A stretch of 64,000 bases of DNA from Betaproteobacteria bacterium (GTDB lineage: Bacteria > Pseudomonadota > Gammaproteobacteria > Burkholderiales > SG8-41): positions 62,001-126,000 of the forward strand of contig OMIN01000144.1 of NCBI GenBank assembly GCA_900299145.1, written 5' to 3'. Below are positions 9,374 through 17,805 of this stretch, piece by piece. The notes below the pieces were generated by a model. The model made no database searches. It had not been told where the DNA came from and saw only the letters and a list, made by a program, of their open reading frames with translations. The translations under genes were made by a program, and so were the position numbers. Every line of letters begins with the position of its first letter. Positions within the stretch are counted from its first letter, which is position 1.

Positions 9374-10720
9374 GTGATTTCAGGGATACGTCAGCGCGCG
9401 CTGACGGTGGCATTGACACTGGGCCTTGCGCCGTCAGCGCTTGCGCAAGTACCTCAAGTATCACAGGCCCAAATTTCACCGCAGGCACAAACTGCCTTTG
9501 CCGCCATCACCGCGCATCCAATGGTGAAGAAGGCGCTGGCGATTCTTGAAGCAGATGACGCCAATACTTTGAATGACCAGAAGACGATGACGGTGATACC
9601 CGCGCCGCCATTTAAGGAGCAAAAGCGCGCCGAGTACTACCGTGCGCGCCTGCAGGAGCTGGGTTTGCAGGAGGTGCGTGTCGATGCGGAGGGTAATGCT
9701 GTCGGCGTGCGGCGTGGCTCGGGCAAGGGGCCCAAGCTTGTTGTCTCCGCGCATCTGGATACAGTGTTTCCCGAAGGTACGGATGTCAGTATCAAGGAAA
9801 AGGATGGGCGGTTTTACGCGCCGGGCATCGCGGATGACACGCGCGGGCTGGCGGAGGTGCTGTCGATCATCCGCGCGTTTAACGCCACGGGCATCAAGAC
9901 CGTGGGCGACATCTGGTTCGTGGGCACGGTGGGCGAGGAGGAGCTGGGTGATCTGCGTGGCGTGAAGGCTTTGTTCCGCGAGCACAAGGATATCGATGGC
10001 TTTATCACGGTTGAATCGCCGGGCGCTGGCGTGAATACCATCGGCCGGGTCATGGTGGGCAGCCGCCGTTACCGAGTGACGTACAAGGGGTTGGGCGGTC
10101 ACAGTTTTGGCGCGTTCGGCCTGCCCAGCGCCATTCATGCGCTGGGCCGTGCGGTGGCGAAAATTTCTGATGTGCAAACGCCGAAAAGCCCCAAGACCAC
10201 GTTTACCGTCGGCACCATCGGCGGCGGTGTGTCGACCAACTCGATTGCGGGCGAGGCCGTGATGCAGATCGACATGCGCTCCAGCGACATGGGCGCGTTG
10301 ACCAAACTGGAAGCCGAAATCATGGCGCACATCAAGCAGGCTGCAGCCGACGAAAACGCACGCTGGAATGCGACCAGCATCACGGTGGATATCAAGCTGG
10401 TGGGCGACCGGCCGGCGGGATTGGTGCCGCTGGACTCGCCCGCGATTCAAGCGGCCGCGCTCGGCATACAGTCGGTGGGCTTACGCAACATTTCATACAC
10501 CGAAGGCTCCAACGATGCCAATATTGCGGTCAGCCTCGGCATCCCCGCAGTGCGTTTGGCCAGCGGCGGACGCAGTGGCGGCACGCATTCGTTTAACGAG
10601 TGGTATCAGCCGCAACTGGCTTATCTTGGCCCGCAGGCGTCGTTGCTGACAATACTGGGGCTGGTGGGTGTGGAAGGCGTCAGCGCGCCGCTGCTACCCA
10701 AGCGTTCGCCGCGAGAATGA
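9374..10720 (+). CDS. M20-family metallopeptidase (exported)
   Basis: A zinc peptidase of the M20 (carboxypeptidase G2/ArgE/DapE) family. The GTG at 9374 is chosen over an in-frame TTG at 9359 because GGGGAG ends about 6 bp before it. The resulting signal peptide ends in APSALA before Q. Di-zinc centre motifs are in order: SAHLDTVFPEG (His, Asp), IADDTRGLAE (bridging Asp), TVGEEELGD (catalytic Glu pair), TVESPG, and GTHSFNEW near the C terminus (last His). The dimerisation lid domain spans roughly residues 210-330. It probably hydrolyses a peptide or N-acyl amino acid in the periplasm; the substrate is unknown. It converges with uup. Confidence 0.87.
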   Translation: MISGIRQRALTVALTLGLAPSALAQVPQVSQAQISPQAQTAFAAITAHPMVKKALAILEADDANTLNDQKTMTVIPAPPFKEQKRAEYYRARLQELGLQEVRVDAEGNAVGVRRGSGKGPKLVVSAHLDTVFPEGTDVSIKEKDGRFYAPGIADDTRGLAEVLSIIRAFNATGIKTVGDIWFVGTVGEEELGDLRGVKALFREHKDIDGFITVESPGAGVNTIGRVMVGSRRYRVTYKGLGGHSFGAFGLPSAIHALGRAVAKISDVQTPKSPKTTFTVGTIGGGVSTNSIAGEAVMQIDMRSSDMGALTKLEAEIMAHIKQAAADENARWNATSITVDIKLVGDRPAGLVPLDSPAIQAAALGIQSVGLRNISYTEGSNDANIAVSLGIPAVRLASGGRSGGTHSFNEWYQPQLAYLGPQASLLTILGLVGVEGVSAPLLPKRSPRE

Positions 10721-10728
10721 GGTGCAGG

Positions 10729-10754
10729 ACGGGAGAAGCGCAGCGCATCCCGCT
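10729..10754. repeat. GCGGGA-type palindrome
   Basis: The inverted repeat ACGGGA-GAAGCGCAGCGCA-TCCCGCT lies between the convergent M20 and uup genes. It closely matches the palindrome at 8448-8474, including its loop. It could act as a bidirectional transcription barrier or be an interspersed palindrome. Confidence 0.5.
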
Positions 10755-10760
10755 ACAGCG

Positions 10761-12578
10761 CTACACGCCTGCCGCGGACTTCTGATCCAGCGCTTCCCAC
10801 CGCGCGAATTTTTGCGTGAGTAATTGTTCGATTGCGTCCGCGCGCAGCCGGTCGGCCTTGATCGCTTCCGCGCCGTGCTTGTGATAATCCCCGCTGCTCA
10901 TCTTGTTGGTTAGCGCGAGTTGTTCCTGTTCCAGTTTTTCGATTTCGGCGGGCAGGGTATCGAGTTCACGCTGTTCCTTGAAACTTAATTTGGCCTTGGG
11001 CTTTTCGCGTGCTGCTGATGATGCGTTAGGCGCCGCCTTGGGCGTGACTACCGGTGCTGCTTCAGCCGGCTTGGGCCGCTGCATCAGCCAGTCGCTGTAG
11101 CCGCCGGCATATTCCTTCCACACGCCGTTGCCTTCAGCGGCCAGCGTTTGCGTGACCACGTTATCGAGAAACGCGCGGTCGTGGCTCACCAGCAGCAGCG
11201 TGCCGGTGTAGCCTTGCAGGGTTTCTTCCAGCAGTTCCAGCGATTCGATATCGAGGTCGTTGGTCGGCTCGTCGAGCACCAGCATATTGGCGGGCTGCGC
11301 AAAAAGGCGCGCAAGCAACAGACGGTTGCGTTCGCCGCCGGAGAGCATTTTCACCGGCGCATTCGCGCGCTGCGGCGGGAACAGGAAATCGCCGAGGTAG
11401 CTCATCACGTGCTTGCGTCCGCCCGCGCACTCCACCCACTCCGAGCCGGGGCTGATGGTCTCGGCAAGCGTTTTTTCCGGGTCAAGTTGCGCACGCAGTT
11501 GATCGAAATAGGCGACTTGCAGATTCGTGCCCAGACGTACCGTACCGCTGTCGGGCGTGAGCGTGCCGAGGAAGAGTTTCAACAGTGTCGATTTGCCCGC
11601 GCCGTTCGCACCGATGACGCCGATGCGGTCGCCGCGCTGGATGCGTAGTGAGCAGCGATTGACGATGGGCGCGCCGCCAAACGCCTTGGATACCTGTTCA
11701 AGCTCCGCCACCAGCTTGCCGGATCGTTCACCGGCGGTGAGCGTCAATTGCACCTTGCCGAGACGTTCGCGCCGCGCGGCACGCTCGACGCGCAGCGCTT
11801 CCAGCCGCCGCACGCGGCCTTCGTTGCGGGTGCGGCGCGCCTCGATGCCCTTCCGTATCCACACTTCTTCCTGTGCCCAGAATTTGTCGAACTTTCTGTG
11901 CGCCACTTCCTCGGCGGCCAACTGATCGGCCTTGCGCGCGGTATAGGCGGCGAAGTTGCCGGGATACGAACGCAGATAGCCGCGGTCGAGTTCGACGATG
12001 CGCGTGGCGACGCGGTCCAGAAACGCGCGGTCGTGGGTGATAATGATCGCCGATTTCACCGGCCCTGCCGTCAGCAAGTCTTCCAGCAGTGTGATGCCGC
12101 CGATGTCCAGATGATTGGTCGGCTCATCGAGCAGCAGAAGATCGGGTTTTCTTGCCAACGCCAACGCCAGCATCGCGCGCTTGCGTTCGCCGCCAGAGGC
12201 CGTTGCCGTCGGCTGGCTTTCATCAAGGCCGAAACGGTGCAGAAATTCGGTCAGCCGCGCTTCGGCCGCCCAGCGTTCACGCTCATCGTGCAATGTTTCA
12301 AACCCGGCGGCAAGTGCGAGACTTTCGCGCAGGGTATCCGCGTCCGGGGGCGCGGATTCCTGTTCCACCATCGCTATGCGCAAACCGTCGTCAAGCGCGA
12401 GCAGGCCGTCATCGAGCGTTAGTTCTCCATGGATGACTTTCAGCAACGAGGACTTGCCCGTACCGTTGCGCCCGATCAGGCCGATGCGTTCGTTCGGTTG
12501 TACGGTAAGGCTGGCGCGGTCGAGCAGCGGCGTCAGACCATAGGCGAGTTCAGCATCTTGCAGGGTAACGAGCGGCAT
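10761..12578 (-). CDS. uup: ABC-F family ATPase Uup
   Basis: A 605-residue soluble protein with two ABC ATPase domains and no membrane segment, as in ABC-F ribosome-associated factors. Domain 1 has GRNGTGKSS, the signature ASGGERKRAM and LLLDEPTNHLD. Domain 2 has GANGAGKST, LSGGERNRLL and LVLDEPTNDLD. The linker is short and basic. The C-terminal 90 residues after a Pro/Ala-rich hinge are a predicted coiled coil (LSFKEQRELDTLPAEIEKLE), the mark of the Uup branch, which in E. coli binds DNA and affects precise transposon excision and ribosome function. It is the most housekeeping-like gene of the window. Confidence 0.9.
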   Translation of the reverse strand: MPLVTLQDAELAYGLTPLLDRASLTVQPNERIGLIGRNGTGKSSLLKVIHGELTLDDGLLALDDGLRIAMVEQESAPPDADTLRESLALAAGFETLHDERERWAAEARLTEFLHRFGLDESQPTATASGGERKRAMLALALARKPDLLLLDEPTNHLDIGGITLLEDLLTAGPVKSAIIITHDRAFLDRVATRIVELDRGYLRSYPGNFAAYTARKADQLAAEEVAHRKFDKFWAQEEVWIRKGIEARRTRNEGRVRRLEALRVERAARRERLGKVQLTLTAGERSGKLVAELEQVSKAFGGAPIVNRCSLRIQRGDRIGVIGANGAGKSTLLKLFLGTLTPDSGTVRLGTNLQVAYFDQLRAQLDPEKTLAETISPGSEWVECAGGRKHVMSYLGDFLFPPQRANAPVKMLSGGERNRLLLARLFAQPANMLVLDEPTNDLDIESLELLEETLQGYTGTLLLVSHDRAFLDNVVTQTLAAEGNGVWKEYAGGYSDWLMQRPKPAEAAPVVTPKAAPNASSAAREKPKAKLSFKEQRELDTLPAEIEKLEQEQLALTNKMSSGDYHKHGAEAIKADRLRADAIEQLLTQKFARWEALDQKSAAGV

Positions 12579-12606
12579 GTCAGCGGTGCGATAGGTGCGA
12601 TGTCAA

Positions 12607-12660
12607 CGAAGGGAATGAAGGGAACGAAGGGTACGACGGGAACAAAGGGAACAAAGTGAG
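12607..12660 (+). repeat. 9-bp tandem repeat, about six units
   Basis: Units of the form (C/T)GAAGGGAA repeat with period 9 (CGAAGGGAA, TGAAGGGAA, CGAAGGGTA, CGACGGGAA, CAAAGGGAA). They fill the gap between the divergent uup and monooxygenase genes. Confidence 0.8.
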
Positions 12661-12730
12661 TCCAGATAGGGGGCATGGCAGTGCCCGCGCGTCGAATTGA
12701 ATGTAACATAGCGCATCACCGCTTTTTGAA

Positions 12731-14035
12731 ATGAATGCCATGCCGGATACCGCAAACTCCCAGTCGACTCACTCGTCCCCGTCATCCCAGACGTCGTCCT
12801 CGTCGCCTTCGTCGCAATCGTCGCGCAAAGTGAAGCGTGGCAATTTTTCTGATGTCGATTATCACGAGGCCGTGCGCCGCGCGAAAGCAATGGTTCCGTT
12901 CCTGAAGGAACAGGCCGCCGCGCAGTAGGCCACCACGCACATGACCGAGGCCGTGAAGAATGCTTTTCACGAGAATGGGCTTTTCCGTTACATGCAGCCG
13001 AAATACTGGGGCGGCATGGAGCTGCCGTATGTGGCCATGGTGGATCTGAACGACACACTGGGGCAAGGCGACGCCTCGGCAGCGTGGACGTTCACCAATC
13101 TCGGCGGCCATCACCGGCTGCTGACGCTGTGGCCGATGGAATGCCAGGAAGAAGTGTGGGGTGACGACCCCGACGTCGGCATCGCTTCGGGCATCGCGTA
13201 TTTTCAGGGGCGCGGGCGGCGTGTCGATGGCGGATTGGAACTCTCCGGCAAATGGGGGTTTTCGTCGGGCGTGGATGTCAGCGAATGGAACATGCTGGCG
13301 TGCGTGGTGTATGACGGCGAGGGTGAAAATGCGAAGCCCGTCGACTGGGTGATGAACATGGTGCCGCGCAAAGACTATGAAATCATTGACGACTGGCAGA
13401 CGCTGGGTATGCGAGGCACCGGCAGCCGCTCGGTAAAAATTGAAAAAGCGTTCGTGCCGGAGCATCGTATTTGCTCGATGGCGGTGGCGCGGCCGGGGCA
13501 TGAGTTTCCGGGGCTGCGCGTGCACAAGAATCCGATTTACAAAATTCCGCTGGCGGGTTTTGGCGGTTACGGTATTGGCGGCTGCATGATCGGCAACGCG
13601 CAGGGCGCGCTCGACGAAGTGATCGAGCATGTGAAGTCGCGCAGCACGGCCTACACCGGCGCGAAAATGCGCGATTTTCATTCGGTGCAGTATCGCGTGT
13701 CGCTGGCGGCGGGCAAGATCGACGCGGCGCGCCAGTGGCTGCGCCACGACTGCATGGAAGCCAATGCGCTCGTCGATGCGGGCGGCACGTTCGACGCGCT
13801 GACCAAGATCAAATACCGCCGCAATGCCGCCATCGCCTGCAAGATGGTCACCGAGGCCGTGGATATTCTGCACGAGATGATGGGCGCGAACGGCATCTAC
13901 GACAGCGCGCCGCTGCAACGGCGGTTTCGTGATGCACACGCGGCGGCGGGGCACATTAACTTCAATATGGATACGCAACTGCCGCTGTGGGGGCAGGTGG
14001 CGCTGGGTGGCGCCTACACCAGCCCGACATTCTGA
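12731..14035 (+). pseudogene. Flavin-dependent monooxygenase (HsaA/DszC-like, acyl-CoA dehydrogenase fold) interrupted by amber codon
   Basis: The frame opens at 12731, meets a TAG at 12926-12928 and continues in the same frame to 14035. Aligned by eye with the paralogue at 18813, the sequence on both sides of the stop matches with no gap: FSDVDYHEAVRRA before it and AVKNAFHENGLFRYMQPK after it, with the TAG opposite an Asp. The remaining sequence is intact, including GKWGFSSGVDVSEWNML, DDWQTLGMRGTGSRSVK and SRSTAYTGAKMRDFHSVQ, typical of two-component flavin monooxygenases that hydroxylate aromatic substrates using reduced flavin. The first about 35 residues are Ser-rich and encoded by a 9-bp-period repeat. 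A downstream ATG at 12941 would give only a form lacking the first helices. Confidence 0.82.
12763..12825 (+). repeat. 9-bp-period TCGTC-rich tandem repeat inside the coding start
   Basis: Seven imperfect 9-bp units (for example CTCGTCGCC, TTCGTCGCA, ATCGTCGCG) encode the Ser/Pro/Gln-rich leader SSPSSQTSSSSPSSQ of the interrupted monooxygenase. Confidence 0.65.
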
Positions 14036-14045
14036 TGGGGTGTTA

Positions 14046-14071
14046 TAAGTATCTGTTTTTATTGAGTTTTT
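14046..14071 (+). repeat. AT-rich dispersed element, copy 4
   Basis: TAAGTATCTGTTTTTATTGA followed by GTTTTT, lying between the monooxygenase stop and the UGSC selenoprotein start, both on the + strand. Confidence 0.8.
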
Positions 14072-14086
14072 ACAGCGGAGTTTATC

Positions 14087-14653
14087 GTGAGCGCAAGCAT
14101 AGTTCTCTACGACCCCACGGCGCCCAGAGCCAAGCCTCCCGAGAAAATCGAGATCGCCAGGCCCGTGCTGGAGTCGCTGGCGGGCAAGGTGGTGGGTTTT
14201 ATCGATAACGCCAAGCCCAATTTCAATCATCTGGCCGACGACATCGGCGATTTGCTGATGCAAAAATACGGCGTAAAGCAGGTGATCAAACGCCGCAAGC
14301 GCGCAGCTTCGGTGCCGGCACCGGAAGCCGTTTACAAGGAATACGTCGAGCAAGTCGACCTGGTGATTACCGGGTCGGGTGATTGAGGCTCCTGCACGTC
14401 GTGGAGTATCCACGACAGTGTAGAAATGGCAAAACGCGGCAAGCCCGCGCTCACCATCTGTTCGACGGCGTTTCAAACGTTGGGCCGGGCGCAGGCTTCC
14501 GCGCTGGGCAAAAAGGATTTGCCGATTGCCGTGATGCCGCATCCGTTCGGGCTGCGCAAGCGTGACGAAGTTCGCGTGATTGCGGAAAAGGTGGTGGACG
14601 ATATCCTGCAACTGGTCACCAGGGGCGGCGCCAAATCCGGGGGCGCTAGGTGA
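14087..14653 (+). CDS. UGSC-family selenoprotein (in-frame TGA read as selenocysteine)
   Basis: The frame from the GTG at 14087 (GGAG about 9 bp upstream) runs to a TGA at 14384-14386 and continues in the same frame to 14653, giving 188 residues. The residues around the TGA read ITGSGD-U-GSCTSWS, the motif from which the UGSC (seleno)protein family takes its name. The sequence after it (VEMAKRGKPALTICSTAF and the C-terminal EKVVDDILQLV) is intact and conserved in character. A stem-loop suited to a bacterial SECIS lies directly after the TGA (separate entry). Selenocysteine would be residue 100, three residues before a Cys, a redox-active UxxC-like arrangement. The biochemical role of the family is not known to me. 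The next gene overlaps it by four bases (GTGA), so they are translationally coupled. Selenocysteine-insertion genes are not in this window. Confidence 0.85.
14384..14422 (+). promoter_or_regulatory. Putative bacterial SECIS element after the UGSC TGA codon
   Basis: After the TGA, GTCGTGGA (14398-14405) pairs perfectly with TCCACGAC (14409-14416) around the apical nucleotides GTA. A lower stem CAC (14395-14397) with GTG (14418-14420) is joined through a bulged A at 14417. The apical G is 20 nt beyond the TGA, within the spacing known for bacterial SECIS hairpins, and a GU lies in the loop as in the E. coli fdhF element. Confidence 0.72.
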
Positions 14654-15702
14654 GCGCCGCTTCCACTTCTGCAGCTACCTTTGAAGCGCTCGACGATCTC
14701 GACGCCATCAACAAGCTCTATCGCGAGCGCCGCTGGAGCGACGGCCTGCCCATTGTGCCGCCGACGCAGGATCGCGTTGAACGCATGCTGGCGGGAACGC
14801 GGCGCAGGCGCAACGAAGTGATAGCCGTGCTGCCGCCGGGCTTTGGCGAGGCGACAGTCGAGCGCATCGCCATCAACGCGGTGATGGCGGGCTGCGAAGC
14901 GGCACATCTGCCGGTGCTGATCGCCGCGACGGATGCCGCGGCGCAGGCGCAATTCAATATTCAGGGCATTGAAGCGACGACGAATCCGGTGGCGGTGTGG
15001 CTGGTGCTGAACGGCCCGATTGTCAACCAACTGGATATCAACGCCACGTTCAATTGTCTGGGGCAGGGCGCGTGGGCGAATGCCACGCTGGGCCGCGCCA
15101 TGCGGCTGATTCTGCAGAACATAGGCGGCGCGTTGCCGGGCGACATGGATCGTGCCACACAGGGCCAACCCGCCAAGTACACGTTTTGCTGCGGGGAGAA
15201 CGAAGCGCAAAGCCCGTGGGAGCCCCTGCATGTCGAGCGCGGTTTTGCACGTGAGGCGAGCACAGTCACCGTAGTCGGCGCGGAAGGTACGCTCAACATG
15301 AACACGCATTCCAAGGAAGCCGGTGAAATGCTGCGCGTGTTCGCGGAATGCATGGTGCATCCGGCGAGCAACGAATATTGCCACGGCGGCGAACCGTGGC
15401 TGGTGATCGCACCGGAGCACGCGGATATTCTCAAGGCGGGCGGCCTGACCAAGCGCGACGTAAAACAGCGCCTGTGGGAGCTTTCCAAAATGCCGGCGGG
15501 CCGGCTGTCGGTGAAGGAAGTGCTGCGCGCGCAGGCCTCGCGCACCGACGAATTCGGCGAAATCAAACCCGACACGCTGCTCACCATTTCACGCAAGCCG
15601 GAAGACATCTGGTTCATCGTCGCCGGCGGGCCGGGCACGCACACGACGTACGTACCGTGTTTCGGGAATTCGCGGGCGGTGACGCGGGAGATTGGGGTGT
15701 GA
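14650..15702 (+). CDS. Conserved hypothetical protein coupled to the UGSC selenoprotein
   Basis: A 350-residue protein, cytoplasmic by sequence, starting with a GTG that overlaps the UGSC stop. I do not recognise a named catalytic family. Visible landmarks are the opening phrase LYRERRWSDGLPIVPPT, a Gly/Ala-rich middle (INAVMAGCEAAHLPVL), NPVAVWLVLNGP, a CC pair in KYTFCCGENEAQSPW, a glycine-rich VVGAEGTLNM, and IVAGGPGTHTTYVP near the end. Cysteines and the strict coupling suggest a redox partner or substrate-modifying subunit for the selenoprotein; this is inference. The gene is complete and ends 75 bp before the next Bug gene. Confidence 0.7.
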   Translation: MSAASTSAATFEALDDLDAINKLYRERRWSDGLPIVPPTQDRVERMLAGTRRRRNEVIAVLPPGFGEATVERIAINAVMAGCEAAHLPVLIAATDAAAQAQFNIQGIEATTNPVAVWLVLNGPIVNQLDINATFNCLGQGAWANATLGRAMRLILQNIGGALPGDMDRATQGQPAKYTFCCGENEAQSPWEPLHVERGFAREASTVTVVGAEGTLNMNTHSKEAGEMLRVFAECMVHPASNEYCHGGEPWLVIAPEHADILKAGGLTKRDVKQRLWELSKMPAGRLSVKEVLRAQASRTDEFGEIKPDTLLTISRKPEDIWFIVAGGPGTHTTYVPCFGNSRAVTREIGV

Positions 15703-15748
15703 TGTGCCGGCGGTGAGCCGTGAAACGGCAAGCGCTATGATGCTGGTT

Positions 15749-15777
15749 TATATCTATCTGATTTTATTGAGTAATTT
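15749..15777 (+). repeat. AT-rich dispersed element, copy 5
   Basis: TATATCTATCTGATTTTATTGA followed by GTAATTT, ending exactly at the ATG (15778) of the broken Bug gene. Confidence 0.7.
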
Positions 15778-16742
15778 ATGAATAAATGGATTTTGATTGC
15801 AGGTGCGGTGTTGGCGCTATCGTCAGGTTTTCGCATGCGCAGACGGGTGATTATCCCAGTCGTCCGATTCGACTGATCACGCCGGCGCAGCCCGGCGGTA
15901 CCACCGACATTCTCGCGCGCCTGTACGGCCAGAAGCTCACCGACACCTTCAAGCAGCAAATCGTGGTGGACAACCGCGCCAGCGCCTCGGGCGTGATCGC
16001 GGGTGAGTTGACAGCGAAGGCGCTGCCGGACGGCTACACGCTGTTCATGGCCTATCACCAGCACACGGTGACGGCGGCGCTGAACCCAAAACTACCGTAT
16101 CACGCCGTGAATGATTTCACGCCGATTTCACAGCTCACGCGCGCGGGGCTGCTGCTGGTGATCAATCCGTCGTCGCCGCCGAAGAACCTCAAGGAATTCA
16201 TCGAGTGGACGAAAAACTTTAAAGGCGCACTCAACTTTGGTTCCGCGGGCACTGGCAGTGGCGGCCACCTCGCCGGGGAACTCTACAACCTGGCCGCGAA
16301 AGTCAAGGCGCAGCACATTCCGTATAAAGGTTCGGCGCCGTCGCTGATTGATCTGGTGGCGGGGCAATATCACTACAACTTTGTTGGCATGTCGGCGGCG
16401 CAGGCGCTGGTCAAGAGCGGCAAACTGCGCGCGCTGGCGGTCACCGCGCCCAAGCGTGTGCCGTCATATGCGGATCTGCCGGCGATGGTGGAAATGATGC
16501 CGGGTTTTGAAGTCGTCGGCTGGTACGGCGTGATGGCGCCGCCCAAACTGCCGCAGCCACTGGTGAGCAAACTGCACGGCGAACTCGTGCGCATCACCAA
16601 AATGAAGGATATCACCGACCGCATCCTCGCCGACGGCGCCGAGCCGGTGGGCAGCGAGCCGGAAGCATTCCGGCAGTAACTGCTGGCTGATTTGTCGAAA
16701 TGGGCGAAGCTGGTGAAGGAGAGTGGGGCGAAGCTGGATTAA
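15778..16742 (+). pseudogene. Bug/TctC-family receptor, frameshifted and with premature stop
   Basis: Two lesions are visible. From the ATG at 15778 a normal signal peptide begins (MNKWILIAGAVLALSSGF), but the frame then leaves the mature sequence, which continues in another frame from about 15840 (HAQTGDYPSRPIRLITPAQPGG). One missing base near 15834-15838, such as a G before CGCATGCG, would restore it. Near the end a TAA at 16677-16679 interrupts EAFRQ, and the same frame continues LLADLSKWAKLVKESGAKLD to a second TAA at 16740-16742, the usual Bug terminus. The body between is intact (PDGYTL, FGSAGTGSGGHLAGE). It is a young pseudogene or carries consensus errors. Confidence 0.83.
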
Positions 16743-16783
16743 GTTCGGTTAATGGGTGAAGGGGTTATCAGGTTAACGAGTCA

Positions 16784-17773
16784 GTGAGTGGGCGCGAGAT
16801 GGCATATCGACATTCAAGTTGGGGCCGCAGCTTGTGTTGCCTGGTGGCGGCGTGGATGGTCGTCAGCTTGAACCGCGTTCTCGCGCAAGCCCCTGCCGAT
16901 GGCGAAGTACGCGAGAAGTTCGTGCCGATACAGGTGACCGAAGTCGCGCCGGGCCTCTATTTTCAGTATCACCATCAGGAGTCCAACAACGCGTGGCTGG
17001 TTACCGACGAGGGTGTGCTGGTGGTCGATTCCCGCCAGCATCCAAAGCGCGCGGAAGAGTTGCTCGCGGCGATCCGCAAGACCACCGACAAGCCGGTCAA
17101 ATACGTGATCAACACGCACGCACATGGCGATCACTATTTCGGCAACGCGGTCTTCAAGCGTGAGGGTGCAACCTTTATTGCTCACCGTGACACGCTGCGC
17201 ATGATGCAGGTGCATCACGGTGCGGAAATGAAGCGGCGTGTCGGCTATTTCAAGCAGACGGGTTTTGATCCGGCGGATGTGCGGCTGGTGCCGCCCGACA
17301 TTACCTTCGACGACAAGCTCACGTTGCATTTTGGCGGGCGCGTGGTGGAGTTGCTGTACGTGGGGCCGGGGCAGAATCCGGGCGACACGCTGGTGTATTT
17401 TCCAAAGGAAAAAGTGCTGTTTTCCGGCGGGCCATTTTCGAAAAACAGCTGGCCCAACCCGATGTTCACGCCGTCGATGTCGAACTGGGTGGTGATGCTG
17501 CGCAAGATGGCGGCGATGGACGTCGACAGGTATCTGGGTGGCCACGGCGACATCGGCGCGAAACAGGACGTGTTGAACGAAGCGCAAATGCTCGCTGACT
17601 TTGACGCCGGCATGCGCGCGGCGGTGGCGAAAGGGATGAGTCCGCAGGAGATTCTGAAATCCGCGCCATTTGAAAAATACCGTGACGTGCGCAACTACTA
17701 TCGCATGAATCTGTTCATCAACAGTTACCATCATTTTTTGACGACCGGCAAGCCGCAGGTGGCGTTGCCCTAG
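16784..17773 (+). CDS. MBL-fold metallo-hydrolase, exported, with altered second metal site
   Basis: A 329-residue protein with a signal peptide ending VLAQ, so it is probably periplasmic. Zinc site 1 is intact: NTHAHGDHYFG (HxHxDH). The usual histidine in the next motif (GHTPGD) is replaced, giving VGPGQNPGDTLVYFP, and the usual Asp of TGD is replaced in LFSGGPFS; the last His is present in GGHGDIG. One metal site therefore looks incomplete, which may be a subfamily feature or mean a mono-zinc or non-hydrolytic role. The GTG at 16784 is the first start; an ATG at 16799 is equally possible. It lies between a broken and an intact Bug gene, all on one strand. Confidence 0.78.
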   Translation: MSGREMAYRHSSWGRSLCCLVAAWMVVSLNRVLAQAPADGEVREKFVPIQVTEVAPGLYFQYHHQESNNAWLVTDEGVLVVDSRQHPKRAEELLAAIRKTTDKPVKYVINTHAHGDHYFGNAVFKREGATFIAHRDTLRMMQVHHGAEMKRRVGYFKQTGFDPADVRLVPPDITFDDKLTLHFGGRVVELLYVGPGQNPGDTLVYFPKEKVLFSGGPFSKNSWPNPMFTPSMSNWVVMLRKMAAMDVDRYLGGHGDIGAKQDVLNEAQMLADFDAGMRAAVAKGMSPQEILKSAPFEKYRDVRNYYRMNLFINSYHHFLTTGKPQVALP

Positions 17774-17805
17774 TGCAGGATGGGTTGCGAGTGCGTAGTT
17801 AAAAA

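Noticed and set aside
12607-12660. CRISPR-like array
   Set aside because: Units are 9 bp with no spacers.
12782-14611. 609-residue minus-strand open frame
   Set aside because: It is the antisense shadow of the monooxygenase and UGSC genes; its translation is Arg/His-rich with no domain, and the + strand frames match known families.
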